The notes under the pieces are model-generated. The model made no database searches. It worked only from the letters and a program-made list of their open reading frames with translations, and was not told where the DNA came from. This document shows, in pieces, positions 41,947 to 51,569 of a stretch of 64,000 nt of DNA; the first letter of the stretch is position 1, and each line of letters starts with the position of its first letter. A program made the position numbers and the translations under genes. Location: positions 1-64,000 of the forward strand of contig JAFXWT010000093.1 of assembly GCA_017542695.1 (NCBI GenBank), in the 5' to 3' direction. The stretch is from Clostridia bacterium (GTDB lineage: Bacteria > Bacillota_A > Clostridia > Oscillospirales > CAG-272).

Positions 41947-43383
41947 ATGAAAAAGTTTATTGCGCTCTTTCTTGTTTTCGCGACCGCGGCGATCGTGCTC
42001 TGCGGATGCGGAAGCTTCAATGTAAAGAGCATTGATCCGCTTGATTACGTAAAGGTCGGAGATTACAAGAATTTCTCTCTCGAAGACTTCAAAAAGACTT
42101 ACGAAGAGGAACGCGAGGCGCTTGCTTCCGAAATGACGACGTTCAACGTCGACTGGGGCTACACCGTCGTGTTCAATCAGGTCTGCGAAATAATCGGCGG
42201 AGACGACGAGACCGCGACGTACACTCGCTACCCCGCGCTTTGCTTTGAGGGCGAGAACACAAGAACGGTCAACATCTACGAATTTACCGAGGACGCTTAC
42301 AAATCGACGTTTGACAGCGCGCTCGTTTATAACGTGACAGACGCCGACAACATTTCAACGGGCGCGAAGGCAAGGACGATCAGGATAGGCACGGCGTTCG
42401 ATTTTACTTTCACAATGCCGTATGACACGACGGACTCCCGCATTTCCGGCCAAAAGGTGCGCTATACGATAACTCCCGTAAAGGTGCTCCCGCCCGTGTG
42501 TGACGACAGCGAAATACTCGATTCTCTCAACAGTTTCTATGAGAAATATTCCGCGGAGCAGAATTCCGCTTCGATGGGCGACATCGTGGCGGCGGATATT
42601 GAAGGGACTGTCGGCGGCGAGCTCCGTGACGGACTCAAATATGACGCGCGCACGTTTGTTCTCGGCTGCTCGGAGTATCCCGCGCAGTTCGACGAGCAGC
42701 TCGTCGGTCTTGTAAAGGGCGGCAGACGCGAATTCTCCGTCACGTTCCCGACGGATTGGCCGAACGCCGATCTCGCCGGCGAAACGGTCGATTTCTCCGT
42801 CAAGATAACGAATATTACAAGCTATAACAGACCGATAAGGGAAAACACGGAATACTCGTCTCTCTACGATCTCAAAGAGGCGCTCCGCCTCGAGCTTTAC
42901 GTCGAATTTGAAATAATGAACGTCGTTTACAAACGTTCGGAACTCATCAAAGCTCCGAGGGGACTTTACAACGAGTATTACAAGTATTTCAAAAATACGA
43001 GCGAAAACAACATCAAGGAAAGCATAAAATCGTTCTCGCAGAGCGGCGCCGCCGTTTCAAGAGAGGACGTTATAAAGGAAGTATGGGGCGGCGAAGAGGA
43101 ATACGCGAAATATCTTGATAAGTCGGCAAATCAGACCGTGATGCAGACGCTCGTCTGCCACGCCGTTTGCGACTCGCTGAAGATAGAGTACACCGACGCG
43201 ATGTACAAAGCCGATCTCGCCGAATTTGCCGAGGCGTACAATTCAAGTTATCAGACGAATTATACCGATTCCAAAATCGAGAGTATATGCACAAAGAACA
43301 TGCTCCTGCTTATCTTCATGGAGCAAAAAGCGTGCGAAGAGCTTTCAAAAACGCTTGACGGATTTCCGGTCATTGATTTTTGA
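41947..43383 (+). CDS. Lipoprotein with trigger-factor/FKBP-like prolyl isomerase domain
   Basis: The 478-residue protein has a lipoprotein signal (MKKFIALFLVFATAAIVLCG, lipidated cysteine about C21). The middle (about 200-285) resembles the FKBP-type PPIase domain of trigger factor: FVLGCSEYPAQFDEQLVGL and EFSVTFPTDWPNADLAGETV. The C-terminal 190 residues are helical, like the trigger-factor C-domain. An exported, membrane-tethered foldase similar in logic to PrsA is a reasonable reading; ribosome binding is not, since the N-terminal ribosome loop is absent. It has its own promoter and terminator. Confidence 0.82.
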   Translation: MKKFIALFLVFATAAIVLCGCGSFNVKSIDPLDYVKVGDYKNFSLEDFKKTYEEEREALASEMTTFNVDWGYTVVFNQVCEIIGGDDETATYTRYPALCFEGENTRTVNIYEFTEDAYKSTFDSALVYNVTDADNISTGAKARTIRIGTAFDFTFTMPYDTTDSRISGQKVRYTITPVKVLPPVCDDSEILDSLNSFYEKYSAEQNSASMGDIVAADIEGTVGGELRDGLKYDARTFVLGCSEYPAQFDEQLVGLVKGGRREFSVTFPTDWPNADLAGETVDFSVKITNITSYNRPIRENTEYSSLYDLKEALRLELYVEFEIMNVVYKRSELIKAPRGLYNEYYKYFKNTSENNIKESIKSFSQSGAAVSREDVIKEVWGGEEEYAKYLDKSANQTVMQTLVCHAVCDSLKIEYTDAMYKADLAEFAEAYNSSYQTNYTDSKIESICTKNMLLLIFMEQKACEELSKTLDGFPVIDF

Positions 43384-43396
43384 AACGAGTAATGTG

Positions 43397-43420
43397 AAAA
43401 GCGCCCTGCGGGGCGCTTTT
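43397..43420 (+). terminator. Intrinsic terminator of the lipoprotein gene
   Basis: A 10-bp stem (43397-43406 with 43411-43420) with a TGCG loop, ending in T5. The 218-nt gap to lon also holds two TATAAT words (43508-43513, 43523-43528) without good -35 partners, probably part of the lon promoter. Confidence 0.85.
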
Positions 43421-43601
43421 TCTTTTTCGCAAAAAAGAAAAGGGCGAAAAGATGTTAAAAATATATTAAATATTCAAAATAATATGGAATTTTACATTTG
43501 TTTGTGATATAATAACAAAAAGTATAATCGGAAACTATACGAACTTATCGCAGAGCGTCGGTTTTGCGACCGATCACATACATAAACGGAAAGGTGAAAA
43601 A

Positions 43602-46013
43602 ATGACAACGACCACAGAAATGATAAAGAAAAACACGCTCCCGTGCGTCGCGACGAGGGGGCTCGTCGCGTTTCCGGGCATACCGCTGAGTCTTGAAATA
43701 GGGCGCGCGTTCTCAAAGCGCGCGTGCGAGGCGGCAATGAAGGGCGATGGCATGATATTCATTGTCTGTCAGAAGGAATACAGCGAAAAAGAGCCGACGG
43801 CGGAAAAACTCTATCCCGTCGGCGTTACGGCGAAGATAAAGCAGATCGTAAAAGGAAGCGGCTCGACTTTCCGCATCCTGACTGAGCCGCGCGAGCGCGC
43901 ATATCTGACGTCGCTTACGACGGCGGGCGGCAAATATCTCGCCGCCGAGATAATGGAAAAGACGATATCCGTCGCCGACAACGGCGGCGTCAAGGGCGAA
44001 GCGCTGATGCGCGATCTCAAAAACACGCTCGGCGATTTTGTCAAATATCTTCCGAAGCTCTCAAAGGAGCTTTGGTTCGTCGTAAATTCCCTTCAGACGC
44101 CCGGGATGCTTTGCGACTTTGTCGCGGCCAACATCGTCGTCGACGTTGCGGACAAGGAAAAAATACTCGAGGAGTTCGATCCGATGCGCCGCCTCGAGCT
44201 GACGATACTTGTTCTCGAACAGGAAAAGCAGATACTTTCCGAAGAGGACAAAATACACCGCATAGTGCGCGAGAATCTTGACAAAAATCAAAGGGATTTC
44301 TATCTGCGCGAGCAGATGCGCGTCATTCAGGAGGAACTCGGCGAGGATGACGAGGACATATCCGTCTATATGCAAAAGCTGAAAAAGGGCAATTTCCCGA
44401 AGGAAGTGCGCGAAAAGCTTGAACGCGACATCAAAAAACTGCAGCGTATGCCTATCGGCAGCGCCGACAACACGGTGATGCAGAACTACATCGAAACGTG
44501 CCTCGACATCCCGTTCGGAGCAAAGAGCGACGATTCTCTCGACATCGACAAGGTGAGAAAGATACTCGACGAGGATCACGACGGGCTTGAAAAAGTCAAG
44601 GAGCGCATTCTCGAATACCTTGCGGCGCTGAAACTCAACCCCGATATGAAAAACCAGATAATCTGCCTTGTCGGCCCTCCCGGAACGGGAAAAACGTCCG
44701 TGGCGATCTCGATCGCCCGCGCACTCTCGCGCAACTTCGTGCGCGTTTCGCTTGGCGGCGTTCGTGACGAGGCGGACATCCGCGGACACAGAAAGACATA
44801 CGTCGGCGCGATGCCGGGGCGCATAATTAACGCGCTTATCGAAGCAAAGACGATGAATCCGCTCATCCTGTTCGACGAGATAGACAAAATGGCGAACGAC
44901 AGCCGAGGCGATCCCGCGTCGGCGATGCTCGAAGTGCTCGACGGCGAACAGAACAAGGCGTTCCGCGATCATTTCGTCGAAATGCCCGTCGATCTGTCGT
45001 CGTGTATGTTTATCACGACGGCGAACACGCTCGACACCGTTCCCGCGCCTCTGATCGACAGAATGGAGATCATCGAGCTCCATTCGTACACGCGGAGCGA
45101 AAAGTTCTCGATAGCGAAAAATCATCTCATTCCGAAGCAGGCGAAGCGCCACGGGCTGAACGGGCGCACGTTCAAGATAGACGACGACGCGCTCTATAAG
45201 ATCATCGACGAATATACGCGCGAAGCGGGCGTCCGCGGTCTTGAAAAGCAGATTGCAAAATGCTGCCGAAAAGCAGCGAAGCACATCGTCGACGGCGAGA
45301 AGAGCGTCAGGATCAGATCAAAGACGCTGATTGATTTCCTCGGCACTCAACACATCATTCAGGAAAAGATATTCGACGAAAATGAGATCGGTATCGTCAA
45401 CGGAATGGCGTATACCGAGTTCGGCGGCGATCTGCTCCGCATCGAAACGGTTGCTATGCCCGGAACGGGCAAGCTCGAGCTTACCGGATCGCTCGGCGAT
45501 GTGATGAAGGAATCCGCGCACGCGGCGATCAGCTACGTCCGCTTCAACGCCGACAAATTCGGCATCGACGGCGAATTCTACAAAACGAAAGACATACATA
45601 TCCATTTCCCCGAGGGAGCCGTTCCTAAGGACGGACCGAGCGCGGGCGCGGCGATAGTCACGTCGCTCGTAAGCGAGCTGTCGGGGATACCCGTCAGGCG
45701 CGACGTCGCCATGACGGGCGAGATAACGCTCCACGGGCGCGTCACCGCGATAGGCGGTCTGCGCGAAAAGACAATGGCGGCGTATCTCGCGGGTGTGAAC
45801 ACGATAATCATACCGAAAGACAACGTCGACGACCTTGTCGACGTCGCCGACGAAGTGAAAACGCACGTTACGATCATTCCCGTGTCAAACGTCGGCGAGG
45901 CGCTCGACGTCGCGCTGGTGCGCAACGGCGCCGCGGAGGACGCGGAGACGGAAGTCAAGACGGACGGCTTCGTCGCCGTTTCGGCGCGTCCGCGCGCGAG
46001 CGGAGGAAGATAA
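43602..46013 (+). CDS. lon: ATP-dependent Lon protease
   Basis: The 803-residue protein has an N-terminal LON substrate domain (PCVATRGLVAFPGIPLSLEI), an AAA module with Walker A GPPGTGKTS near residue 360 and Walker B ILFDEIDKM, and the protease domain with catalytic serine in KDGPSAGAAIVT and lysine in GLREKTMAAYLAG. It degrades damaged and regulatory proteins. Length is normal. The gene heads a run with engB (4-nt gap), a pairing known in Bacillus (lonA-ysxC). Confidence 0.97.
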   Translation: MTTTTEMIKKNTLPCVATRGLVAFPGIPLSLEIGRAFSKRACEAAMKGDGMIFIVCQKEYSEKEPTAEKLYPVGVTAKIKQIVKGSGSTFRILTEPRERAYLTSLTTAGGKYLAAEIMEKTISVADNGGVKGEALMRDLKNTLGDFVKYLPKLSKELWFVVNSLQTPGMLCDFVAANIVVDVADKEKILEEFDPMRRLELTILVLEQEKQILSEEDKIHRIVRENLDKNQRDFYLREQMRVIQEELGEDDEDISVYMQKLKKGNFPKEVREKLERDIKKLQRMPIGSADNTVMQNYIETCLDIPFGAKSDDSLDIDKVRKILDEDHDGLEKVKERILEYLAALKLNPDMKNQIICLVGPPGTGKTSVAISIARALSRNFVRVSLGGVRDEADIRGHRKTYVGAMPGRIINALIEAKTMNPLILFDEIDKMANDSRGDPASAMLEVLDGEQNKAFRDHFVEMPVDLSSCMFITTANTLDTVPAPLIDRMEIIELHSYTRSEKFSIAKNHLIPKQAKRHGLNGRTFKIDDDALYKIIDEYTREAGVRGLEKQIAKCCRKAAKHIVDGEKSVRIRSKTLIDFLGTQHIIQEKIFDENEIGIVNGMAYTEFGGDLLRIETVAMPGTGKLELTGSLGDVMKESAHAAISYVRFNADKFGIDGEFYKTKDIHIHFPEGAVPKDGPSAGAAIVTSLVSELSGIPVRRDVAMTGEITLHGRVTAIGGLREKTMAAYLAGVNTIIIPKDNVDDLVDVADEVKTHVTIIPVSNVGEALDVALVRNGAAEDAETEVKTDGFVAVSARPRASGGR

Positions 46014-46016
46014 GCG

Positions 46017-46619
46017 ATGGCGCTCGTTTTTCAGAATACCGAACTTATTATGACGGCGGGGCGAAAAGATCAGTTCCCGCGCGACTCTCTCCCGCAGATA
46101 GCGCTTTCGGGGCGATCGAACGTCGGGAAAAGCTCTCTCATCAACACCGTCATCGGTAGAAAGAATTACGCTCGCACAAGCTCTTCGCCGGGCAAGACGG
46201 TGACGATAAACTTCTATCTTATTGACAGAAAAATATACCTTGTCGACCTCCCGGGTTACGGCTTTGCGCGTCGCTCGGGCGACATACAAAAGGATTTTTC
46301 AAAGCTGATGGAAGAGTACATCACTCAGGACGGCAAGCCGGATCTTGTGCTTCAGCTCATCGACCTCAAGGTCGGGCCGACGGGGGACGATCTGATGATG
46401 CTCGACTGGCTCAATTCCGAGGGCATCCCGTACGCCGTCGTCGCAACGAAGGCGGACAAGGTCAACGCGACGACTCGCAGGCAGAACGCTGAGGCGCTCC
46501 GCGCCCATCCGTACCTCAACCCGCCGTACGCGGACAGAGAAATACCCGTCATCGAGTTTTCGGCGCTGACCGGCGACGGAAAAAAAGAGGTAATTTCAAA
46601 GATAATTGAGATCACATAA
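46017..46619 (+). CDS. engB: Ribosome biogenesis GTPase YsxC/EngB
   Basis: The 200-residue GTPase has G1 GRSNVGKSS, G3 DLPGYGFA, G4 ATKADKV and G5 SALTGDG, matching the EngB family that helps late assembly of the 50S subunit. The start ATG follows the lon stop by three bases, and GGAGGAAG in the end of lon provides the ribosome site. This order is conserved in Firmicutes. Confidence 0.96.
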   Translation: MALVFQNTELIMTAGRKDQFPRDSLPQIALSGRSNVGKSSLINTVIGRKNYARTSSSPGKTVTINFYLIDRKIYLVDLPGYGFARRSGDIQKDFSKLMEEYITQDGKPDLVLQLIDLKVGPTGDDLMMLDWLNSEGIPYAVVATKADKVNATTRRQNAEALRAHPYLNPPYADREIPVIEFSALTGDGKKEVISKIIEIT

Positions 46620-46637
46620 CTTGTTTCAGGAGAAAAA

Positions 46638-47342
46638 ATGAACGATATAACTTACACTATATTGATGTACTTGATAAGAGTGCCGGTGGTGCTTCTGTCT
46701 CTTTCGTTCCATGAATGCTCGCACGCATGGATGGCGTATAAGCTCGGCGATCCGACGGCGAAGAATTTCGGGCGGCTGACGCTGAATCCCATAAAGCATA
46801 TTGATCCGATGGGCGCTGTAATGATGTTTTTGATAGGCATAGGTTACGCAAAGCCCGTTCCGGTCAATTCCCGCCATTTCAAAAAGCCGCGGCGCGACAT
46901 GGCGCTTGTTGCGGCAGCGGGACCTTTATCAAACATCGTGTTGTGCATCGTTTCGCTTTTGATATTCAATCTTTTCGCGGCGATACCGATATCAAATTCC
47001 GACGGCGCGGGATTTTATATGTGGTACGGAACGCTGATGTTCTTTGCGGCGGCGGCCGAACTCAATATCATGCTCGCAATCTTCAACCTCATTCCGGTGC
47101 CGCCTCTCGACGGCTCGCGCATCGCGTTCATGTTCCTGCCGGCGAAGTGGTATTTCGGGCTGATGAAATATGAAAGATTCATAATGATAGGATTCTTCGC
47201 CGTGGTGCTGTTTGTCACGCGCGTGCTCAGATTCAGTATAATAAGCGTTGTCGCGCTTTATATTCTGAGCGCGCTTCAGTCGCTCCTCTCTTATATCCCG
47301 CTGTTTGAAAACGGGTTGTATTATCTCATCCAAAGCTTATAA
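46638..47342 (+). CDS. M50-family site-2-protease-like membrane metalloprotease
   Basis: The 234-residue protein has about six membrane helices, the zinc motif HECSH (LSFHECSHAWMAYKLGD, near residue 27) and a second metal residue in NLIPVPPLDGSR. It belongs to the minimal, PDZ-less S2P-like group often found next to scpA in clostridia. Substrates are unknown; members cut membrane proteins within the bilayer. A ribosome site AGGAG lies 10 nt upstream. It precedes scpA by only a few bases. Confidence 0.9.
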   Translation: MNDITYTILMYLIRVPVVLLSLSFHECSHAWMAYKLGDPTAKNFGRLTLNPIKHIDPMGAVMMFLIGIGYAKPVPVNSRHFKKPRRDMALVAAAGPLSNIVLCIVSLLIFNLFAAIPISNSDGAGFYMWYGTLMFFAAAAELNIMLAIFNLIPVPPLDGSRIAFMFLPAKWYFGLMKYERFIMIGFFAVVLFVTRVLRFSIISVVALYILSALQSLLSYIPLFENGLYYLIQSL

Positions 47343-47354
47343 CGGGCGGTGCAA

Positions 47355-48122
47355 ATGGAACTTGTATTCAAAACCGAGGTCTACGAGGGGCCGCTTGATC
47401 TGCTCCTCGGGCTCATCGCAAAAAACAAAATGAATATAGCCGACATCAAGATCGCCGTGATCTTCGAGCAGTATATGGAGTATGTTGCCTCAATGCAGGT
47501 CGATGACATGGAGGTCGCGGGCGAATTCATCCGTATGGCGTCGGAGCTGATGCTGATAAAGAGCAAGATGCTCCTGCCGAAGCAGGACGAAGACCCGCGC
47601 GAAGAGCTCGTCCGCACACTGATGGAGTACAAGACGGCGAAGGAAGCCGCCGAAAAGCTCTCGTTTCTCGAAAAGGAGTATTTCGGCCGCTTTGAAAAGG
47701 ATACCGACGAGATAGTTGTTGACAAGACAAAGCTCGACGATATGGACATTTCGCTTCTTTCGGAAGCTATGACGCGTATTCTGATGAAGATATCGGATAA
47801 GCGCGAGCTCGAAAGGACGAAGCCGATCGAGTCGATCAATCCGATCATCAAAAAGCAGATCGTGCCCGTTTCGGAGATGATAGATCGCGTAATCGACGTG
47901 ATGAAAAATAAAAAGAGCGTTGATTTCGAGTCGCTGTTCGACGACGTGACGACGCGATCCGGTATCGTTGCGACGTTTTACGCTGTGCTCGACCTGCTCA
48001 AAAACGGAAATATCGAGATCGACAGGGAAGCGACCGGCACATCGAAAACAAACATAGTGCTTCGCTTTGTGAGCGACAAGAGGGAAAATGACGATGAACA
48101 ACGAAATGACGATGGACAATGA
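47355..48122 (+). CDS. scpA: Chromosome segregation and condensation protein A
   Basis: I use the ATG at 47355 (MELVFKTEVYEGPLDLLLGL), preceded by GGGCGGTG; a GTG two codons earlier is possible. The 255-residue kleisin bridges the SMC ATPase heads and binds ScpB. The N-terminal segment just quoted and EFIRMASELMLIKSKMLLPK are typical. The C-terminus ends in an acidic tail read over the scpB start (35-nt overlap). Confidence 0.94.
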   Translation: MELVFKTEVYEGPLDLLLGLIAKNKMNIADIKIAVIFEQYMEYVASMQVDDMEVAGEFIRMASELMLIKSKMLLPKQDEDPREELVRTLMEYKTAKEAAEKLSFLEKEYFGRFEKDTDEIVVDKTKLDDMDISLLSEAMTRILMKISDKRELERTKPIESINPIIKKQIVPVSEMIDRVIDVMKNKKSVDFESLFDDVTTRSGIVATFYAVLDLLKNGNIEIDREATGTSKTNIVLRFVSDKRENDDEQRNDDGQ

Positions 48123-48669
48123 GAAGATCATCACAAGAGACGAAATAAAGAGGATAATCGAAGCGGTGCTTTTCGCAGCGGGGCATCCCATGACGTATGA
48201 AAAGCTCGCCGAGGTCATCGGCGTCAGCGAGGACGAGATCTCCGACGCCGTTGACGAATATATAACGGAATACGACGCGAGCGGTCTTGTCCGCGGAATT
48301 CAGCTTCTCAAACTCGGGCGTGCGTGCCAGCTGACGACAAAGGAAGTCTTTATCGACTACGTCAAGGCGGCGCTCGGCGTACGCGAGGGCGGCAATTTAT
48401 CGAAAGCGTCGCTCGAAACGCTTGCGATCATCGCGTATAATCAGCCCATCACGCGCGCTTACGTCGATCAGGTCCGCGGCGTTGACAGCGCGTATTCGGT
48501 CGGCGTGCTCGTCGAGCGCGAGCTCGTCAAAGTCGTCGGGCAACTCGACGTTCCGGGACGGCCGCACCTTTACGCGACTACGGAAAATTTCCTGCGCGTA
48601 TTCGGAATGTCGTCGCTCGAACAGCTTCCTCCGATCTCTCTTCCGGGAGCGTCGCCCGAGGCGCAGTGA
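48088..48669 (+). CDS. scpB: Chromosome segregation and condensation protein B
   Basis: The 193-residue protein has two winged-helix domains (about 15-95 and 105-175), with IIEAVLFAAGHPMTYEKLAE and LSKASLETLAIIAYNQPIT as family marks. ScpB dimers associate with ScpA and SMC to compact DNA. The start at 48088 has AGAGGG upstream; the first residues are a short repeat of MTM and NE words, and an in-frame ATG at 48106 could also be used. It overlaps scpA. Confidence 0.94.
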   Translation: MTMNNEMTMDNEKIITRDEIKRIIEAVLFAAGHPMTYEKLAEVIGVSEDEISDAVDEYITEYDASGLVRGIQLLKLGRACQLTTKEVFIDYVKAALGVREGGNLSKASLETLAIIAYNQPITRAYVDQVRGVDSAYSVGVLVERELVKVVGQLDVPGRPHLYATTENFLRVFGMSSLEQLPPISLPGASPEAQ

Positions 48670-48700
48670 CTTGAAAATATAAATTTGCGGGGGTGATCTT

Positions 48701-49276
48701 ATGTGGTGGATAATTCCCGCCGTCATCGCGGCGGCGGCGATCGTCGCGCTGAATATTCCCGTAAGACTCCATATCGTCGTCGGCGACGATGTCAGCGTCG
48801 AGTGGCGCGTGCTTTTCATGAGAAAGCCGCTCTACCCCGCGCCCCCGAAAAAGAAAAAGAAGAAAAAAGCGGCAAAAAAAGAACAGACGAAGAAAGCCGC
48901 CCCGAAAAAACGGGAAATAACGGCACACGACGTGATAGATATGCTCCGTTCAGCCGCCGAGGTGCTCGGCGAGCTGCTCTCGAAGCTCCGCCGCAGAATG
49001 AAAATACTCTTGATTAAACTAAACGTTAAAGTCGGAACGGATGAGGCGGCGAAAACGGCTGTGATATACGGTGCGGCGGCGAACGCCTGCGACGAGCTGC
49101 TTGAGATCATGCGTCGATACACCAAATTCCGTGAAAAGAGCGGCGCGGTGTCGGTCACGGCCGATTTCACGTCGGAAAAAACGGACTTCGCCGCCGAGCT
49201 TGAGCTGTCGGCGAGTGTCATCGGAATATTCGGTGTGCTGCTGCCGACTGTGAATAAACTGATGAGCAAAAAATAA
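48701..49276 (+). CDS. DUF2953 membrane protein (YtfI-like)
   Basis: The 191-residue protein starts with a membrane helix (MWWIIPAVIAAAAIVAL), followed by a beta segment, a very lysine-rich linker (about 48-70, PPKKKKKKKAAKKEQTKKAA) and a domain ending with the DUF2953 pattern LELSASVIGIFGVLLPTVN. In Bacillus the homologue ytfI precedes ytfJ and is expressed during sporulation. The same order is kept here, 20 nt before the ytfJ homologue. GGGGGTGAT precedes the ATG. Confidence 0.82.
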   Translation: MWWIIPAVIAAAAIVALNIPVRLHIVVGDDVSVEWRVLFMRKPLYPAPPKKKKKKKAAKKEQTKKAAPKKREITAHDVIDMLRSAAEVLGELLSKLRRRMKILLIKLNVKVGTDEAAKTAVIYGAAANACDELLEIMRRYTKFREKSGAVSVTADFTSEKTDFAAELELSASVIGIFGVLLPTVNKLMSKK

Positions 49277-49296
49277 AAAATATAAAGGGTGAGATC

Positions 49297-49782
49297 ATGG
49301 AAAATAATCAAAACGCAAACAACGTCAAAAACGGAAACGGAAAGAACAAGATTTCCGAAGTCATCGCCAGCTCTCTTGACGGGATAAAGAACATAGTCGA
49401 CGCGGACTCCGTCATCGGCACGCCGATCGACACACCGTCGGGCACGGTGATCATCCCCATCTCGAAGGTATCCGTCGGATTTGTCGGCGGCGGCAACGAT
49501 TACCCCGGTAAAAACGCGCAGGCGTCGGGAAAGAACAACTTCGGCGGCGCTTCGGGTTCCGGCGTTACGGTCAAACCCGTCGGTTTCATCGTCGTCAGCG
49601 CGACGGGCGCTGTCAGCATCCTGAATCTCGATCAGGCGGGAGCGAACGACCTCGGCTCGTCCATACAGACGATAATCGACAAAGCGCCCGAATACATCGA
49701 AAAGATCAAGGCGGCCATCGGCAAGAAAAAGAAGGACGAGGATCAGTCCGAAGAAGAAAAGGGCAAGGAAGACAAGGAATAA
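49297..49782 (+). CDS. ytfJ: YtfJ/GerW-family sporulation protein
   Basis: The 161-residue protein has the GerW/YtfJ core: VDADSVIGTPIDTPSGTVII, PISKVSVGFVGGGNDY and GSGVTVKPVGFIVVS. In Bacillus GerW is needed for activation of the germination protease-related lytic enzyme SleB; the family is present in most spore formers. The tail is highly charged (KKKKDEDQSEEEKGKEDKE). Its presence supports a spore-forming ancestry for the host, though it does not prove sporulation. Confidence 0.9.
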   Translation: MENNQNANNVKNGNGKNKISEVIASSLDGIKNIVDADSVIGTPIDTPSGTVIIPISKVSVGFVGGGNDYPGKNAQASGKNNFGGASGSGVTVKPVGFIVVSATGAVSILNLDQAGANDLGSSIQTIIDKAPEYIEKIKAAIGKKKKDEDQSEEEKGKEDKE

Positions 49783-49830
49783 AACAGCCCGCCTTTGCGG
49801 AGAATAATAAAAAAACGCAAAGGTGACAAA

Positions 49831-50838
49831 ATGAAGAAATTTCTCGCGGCCTCGGTCGCAATCATACTGATATCATTGTGCGGAACGTCCGCGCTCGCCG
49901 TTTCAACGTCCGCTTCGGCAGCGGTACTGATCGAAGCTGAAAGCGGCGACGTTATATACGAAAAGGACGCGCACTCGCGGCGCGGTCCCGCCTCGACGAC
50001 AAAAATAATGACGGCGCTCGTCGCCGCCGAGCATTCGTCGCCAGACGAGATCGTGACAGTCGATGAGCGCGCGGCGAACGTCGAGGGCTCGTCGGCATAT
50101 CTCTACGCGGGCGAAAAGGTGACGATGGAAACGCTGATGTACGCGCTCATGCTCCGCAGTGCCAACGACGCGGCGGCGGCGATAGCGTATCACATCGCGG
50201 GCGGGATCGACGAATTCGCCGCCATTATGAACGAAAAAGCGGAGGAGCTGGGGCTCGGCGACACGCATTTTTCCAATCCCCACGGGCTCGACGACGAGGA
50301 ACATTACACGTCGGCGTACGACCTTTCGATGATCGCGCGCGCCGCCCTTGAAAACGAGACGGTCGGAAAGATCGTCGGAACGAAAAAGTATTCGGCGAAG
50401 ATGGACGGCGGCGACGCGACGCGCGTGTTCGTCAATCACAACCGCCTGCTTTTCACGTATGACGATATCATCGGAGTCAAGACGGGATTTACGAAAAAAT
50501 GCGGGCGCACGCTCGTTTCCGCGGCGGAAAAAGACGGCGTTACGATGATCGCCGTCACTCTTGACGACGGCGACGATTGGAGAGATCACCGCGCTATGCT
50601 TGATCTCGGATTATCGCTTTACGAGCGCGTGACACTGTGCCGCGCGGGCGACTATATAACGGAGATCAATACGAAAAGCGGCAAGGCAACACTGACTGCG
50701 CCGTGCGAGCTTTCGGTCACTCTTCCGCGCGAGCGAGGGGAGATCGTGGTCGAGGAGGAATACTCCGCGCTCGGCGGCGAAGTGAGATTTTATCTTGACG
50801 GGAGGAAGATCGGCGACGTGCCGCTTATTCCCGGATAA
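49831..50838 (+). CDS. D-alanyl-D-alanine carboxypeptidase (penicillin-binding, S11)
   Basis: The start at 49831 (MKKFLAASVAIILISLCG) gives a signal peptide and 335 residues. Active-site motifs are in order: SxxK in RGPASTTKIMTA, SxN in RSANDAAAA and KTG in GVKTGFTKKCGRTL. These enzymes trim the terminal D-alanine of peptidoglycan stem peptides outside the membrane. The position after ytfJ resembles dacF/dacB of sporulating Clostridia. The C-terminal domain is present but the usual amphipathic anchor is weak. Confidence 0.93.
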   Translation: MKKFLAASVAIILISLCGTSALAVSTSASAAVLIEAESGDVIYEKDAHSRRGPASTTKIMTALVAAEHSSPDEIVTVDERAANVEGSSAYLYAGEKVTMETLMYALMLRSANDAAAAIAYHIAGGIDEFAAIMNEKAEELGLGDTHFSNPHGLDDEEHYTSAYDLSMIARAALENETVGKIVGTKKYSAKMDGGDATRVFVNHNRLLFTYDDIIGVKTGFTKKCGRTLVSAAEKDGVTMIAVTLDDGDDWRDHRAMLDLGLSLYERVTLCRAGDYITEINTKSGKATLTAPCELSVTLPRERGEIVVEEEYSALGGEVRFYLDGRKIGDVPLIPG

Positions 50839-50856
50839 AACGGAAAGGCAAAAACT

Positions 50857-51567
50857 TTGGAAGAAATACGGCTTCAGAAATTTCTATCGGGGGAGGGCGT
50901 GATGTCGCGCCGCGCCGCTGAGGACGAGATCAAGGCGGGGCGCGTGCTCGTCAACGGCACTCCCGCCTCGATCGGACAAAAGATCGACCCCGAAACCGAC
51001 GTCGTGACGTACAAGGGCAAAGCTATCGGCGGCGGGGTGAGGAAAATCTATATAATGCTCAACAAACCCGTCGGCTACGTCACAACGATGAACGACGAGC
51101 GCGGGCGGCCGTGCGTCGCCGATCTTGTCTCTGACGTTGGCGAGCGCGTTTATCCAATAGGTCGGCTCGATATGGAATCGGAGGGGCTTCTGCTTCTGAC
51201 CAACGACGGCGAGCTTTCAAACCGACTCATGCACCCGAAATACCATAAACCGAAGGTGTACCACGTGAAGATACAAGGTGAAGTCACACCCGATACGGTG
51301 AAGGCGCTCACGCGCCCGTTCGATATCGACGGTTACATAACAAAGCCCGCGAATATCTCCGTTCTCAGTCAAAATCAAAGCGAAACGGTGCTGAAAATGG
51401 AGCTTTTCGAGGGAAGAAACCGCCAGATAAGAAAAATGTGCGAGCAGCTCGGACTGAAGATCAGAACGCTCAAAAGGATATCGGTCGGCGATGTGCATCT
51501 CGGCAATCTCGCGCCGGGCAAGTGGCGCCATCTGACGCGCGCGCAGGTCGAATCGCTCAGGAGGTAA
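50857..51567 (+). CDS. rluB: RsuA/RluB-family pseudouridine synthase
   Basis: The TTG start at 50857 is supported by GGAAAGG 7 nt upstream. The 236-residue protein has an S4 domain (LQKFLSGEGVMSRRAAEDEI) and the RsuA-type catalytic core with the active aspartate in YPIGRLDMESEGLLLLTNDG and GRNRQIRKMCEQLG near the end. It modifies 23S rRNA (RluB type is usual next to scpAB and dac genes in Firmicutes). Confidence 0.93.
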   Translation: MEEIRLQKFLSGEGVMSRRAAEDEIKAGRVLVNGTPASIGQKIDPETDVVTYKGKAIGGGVRKIYIMLNKPVGYVTTMNDERGRPCVADLVSDVGERVYPIGRLDMESEGLLLLTNDGELSNRLMHPKYHKPKVYHVKIQGEVTPDTVKALTRPFDIDGYITKPANISVLSQNQSETVLKMELFEGRNRQIRKMCEQLGLKIRTLKRISVGDVHLGNLAPGKWRHLTRAQVESLRR

Positions 51568-51569
51568 AA

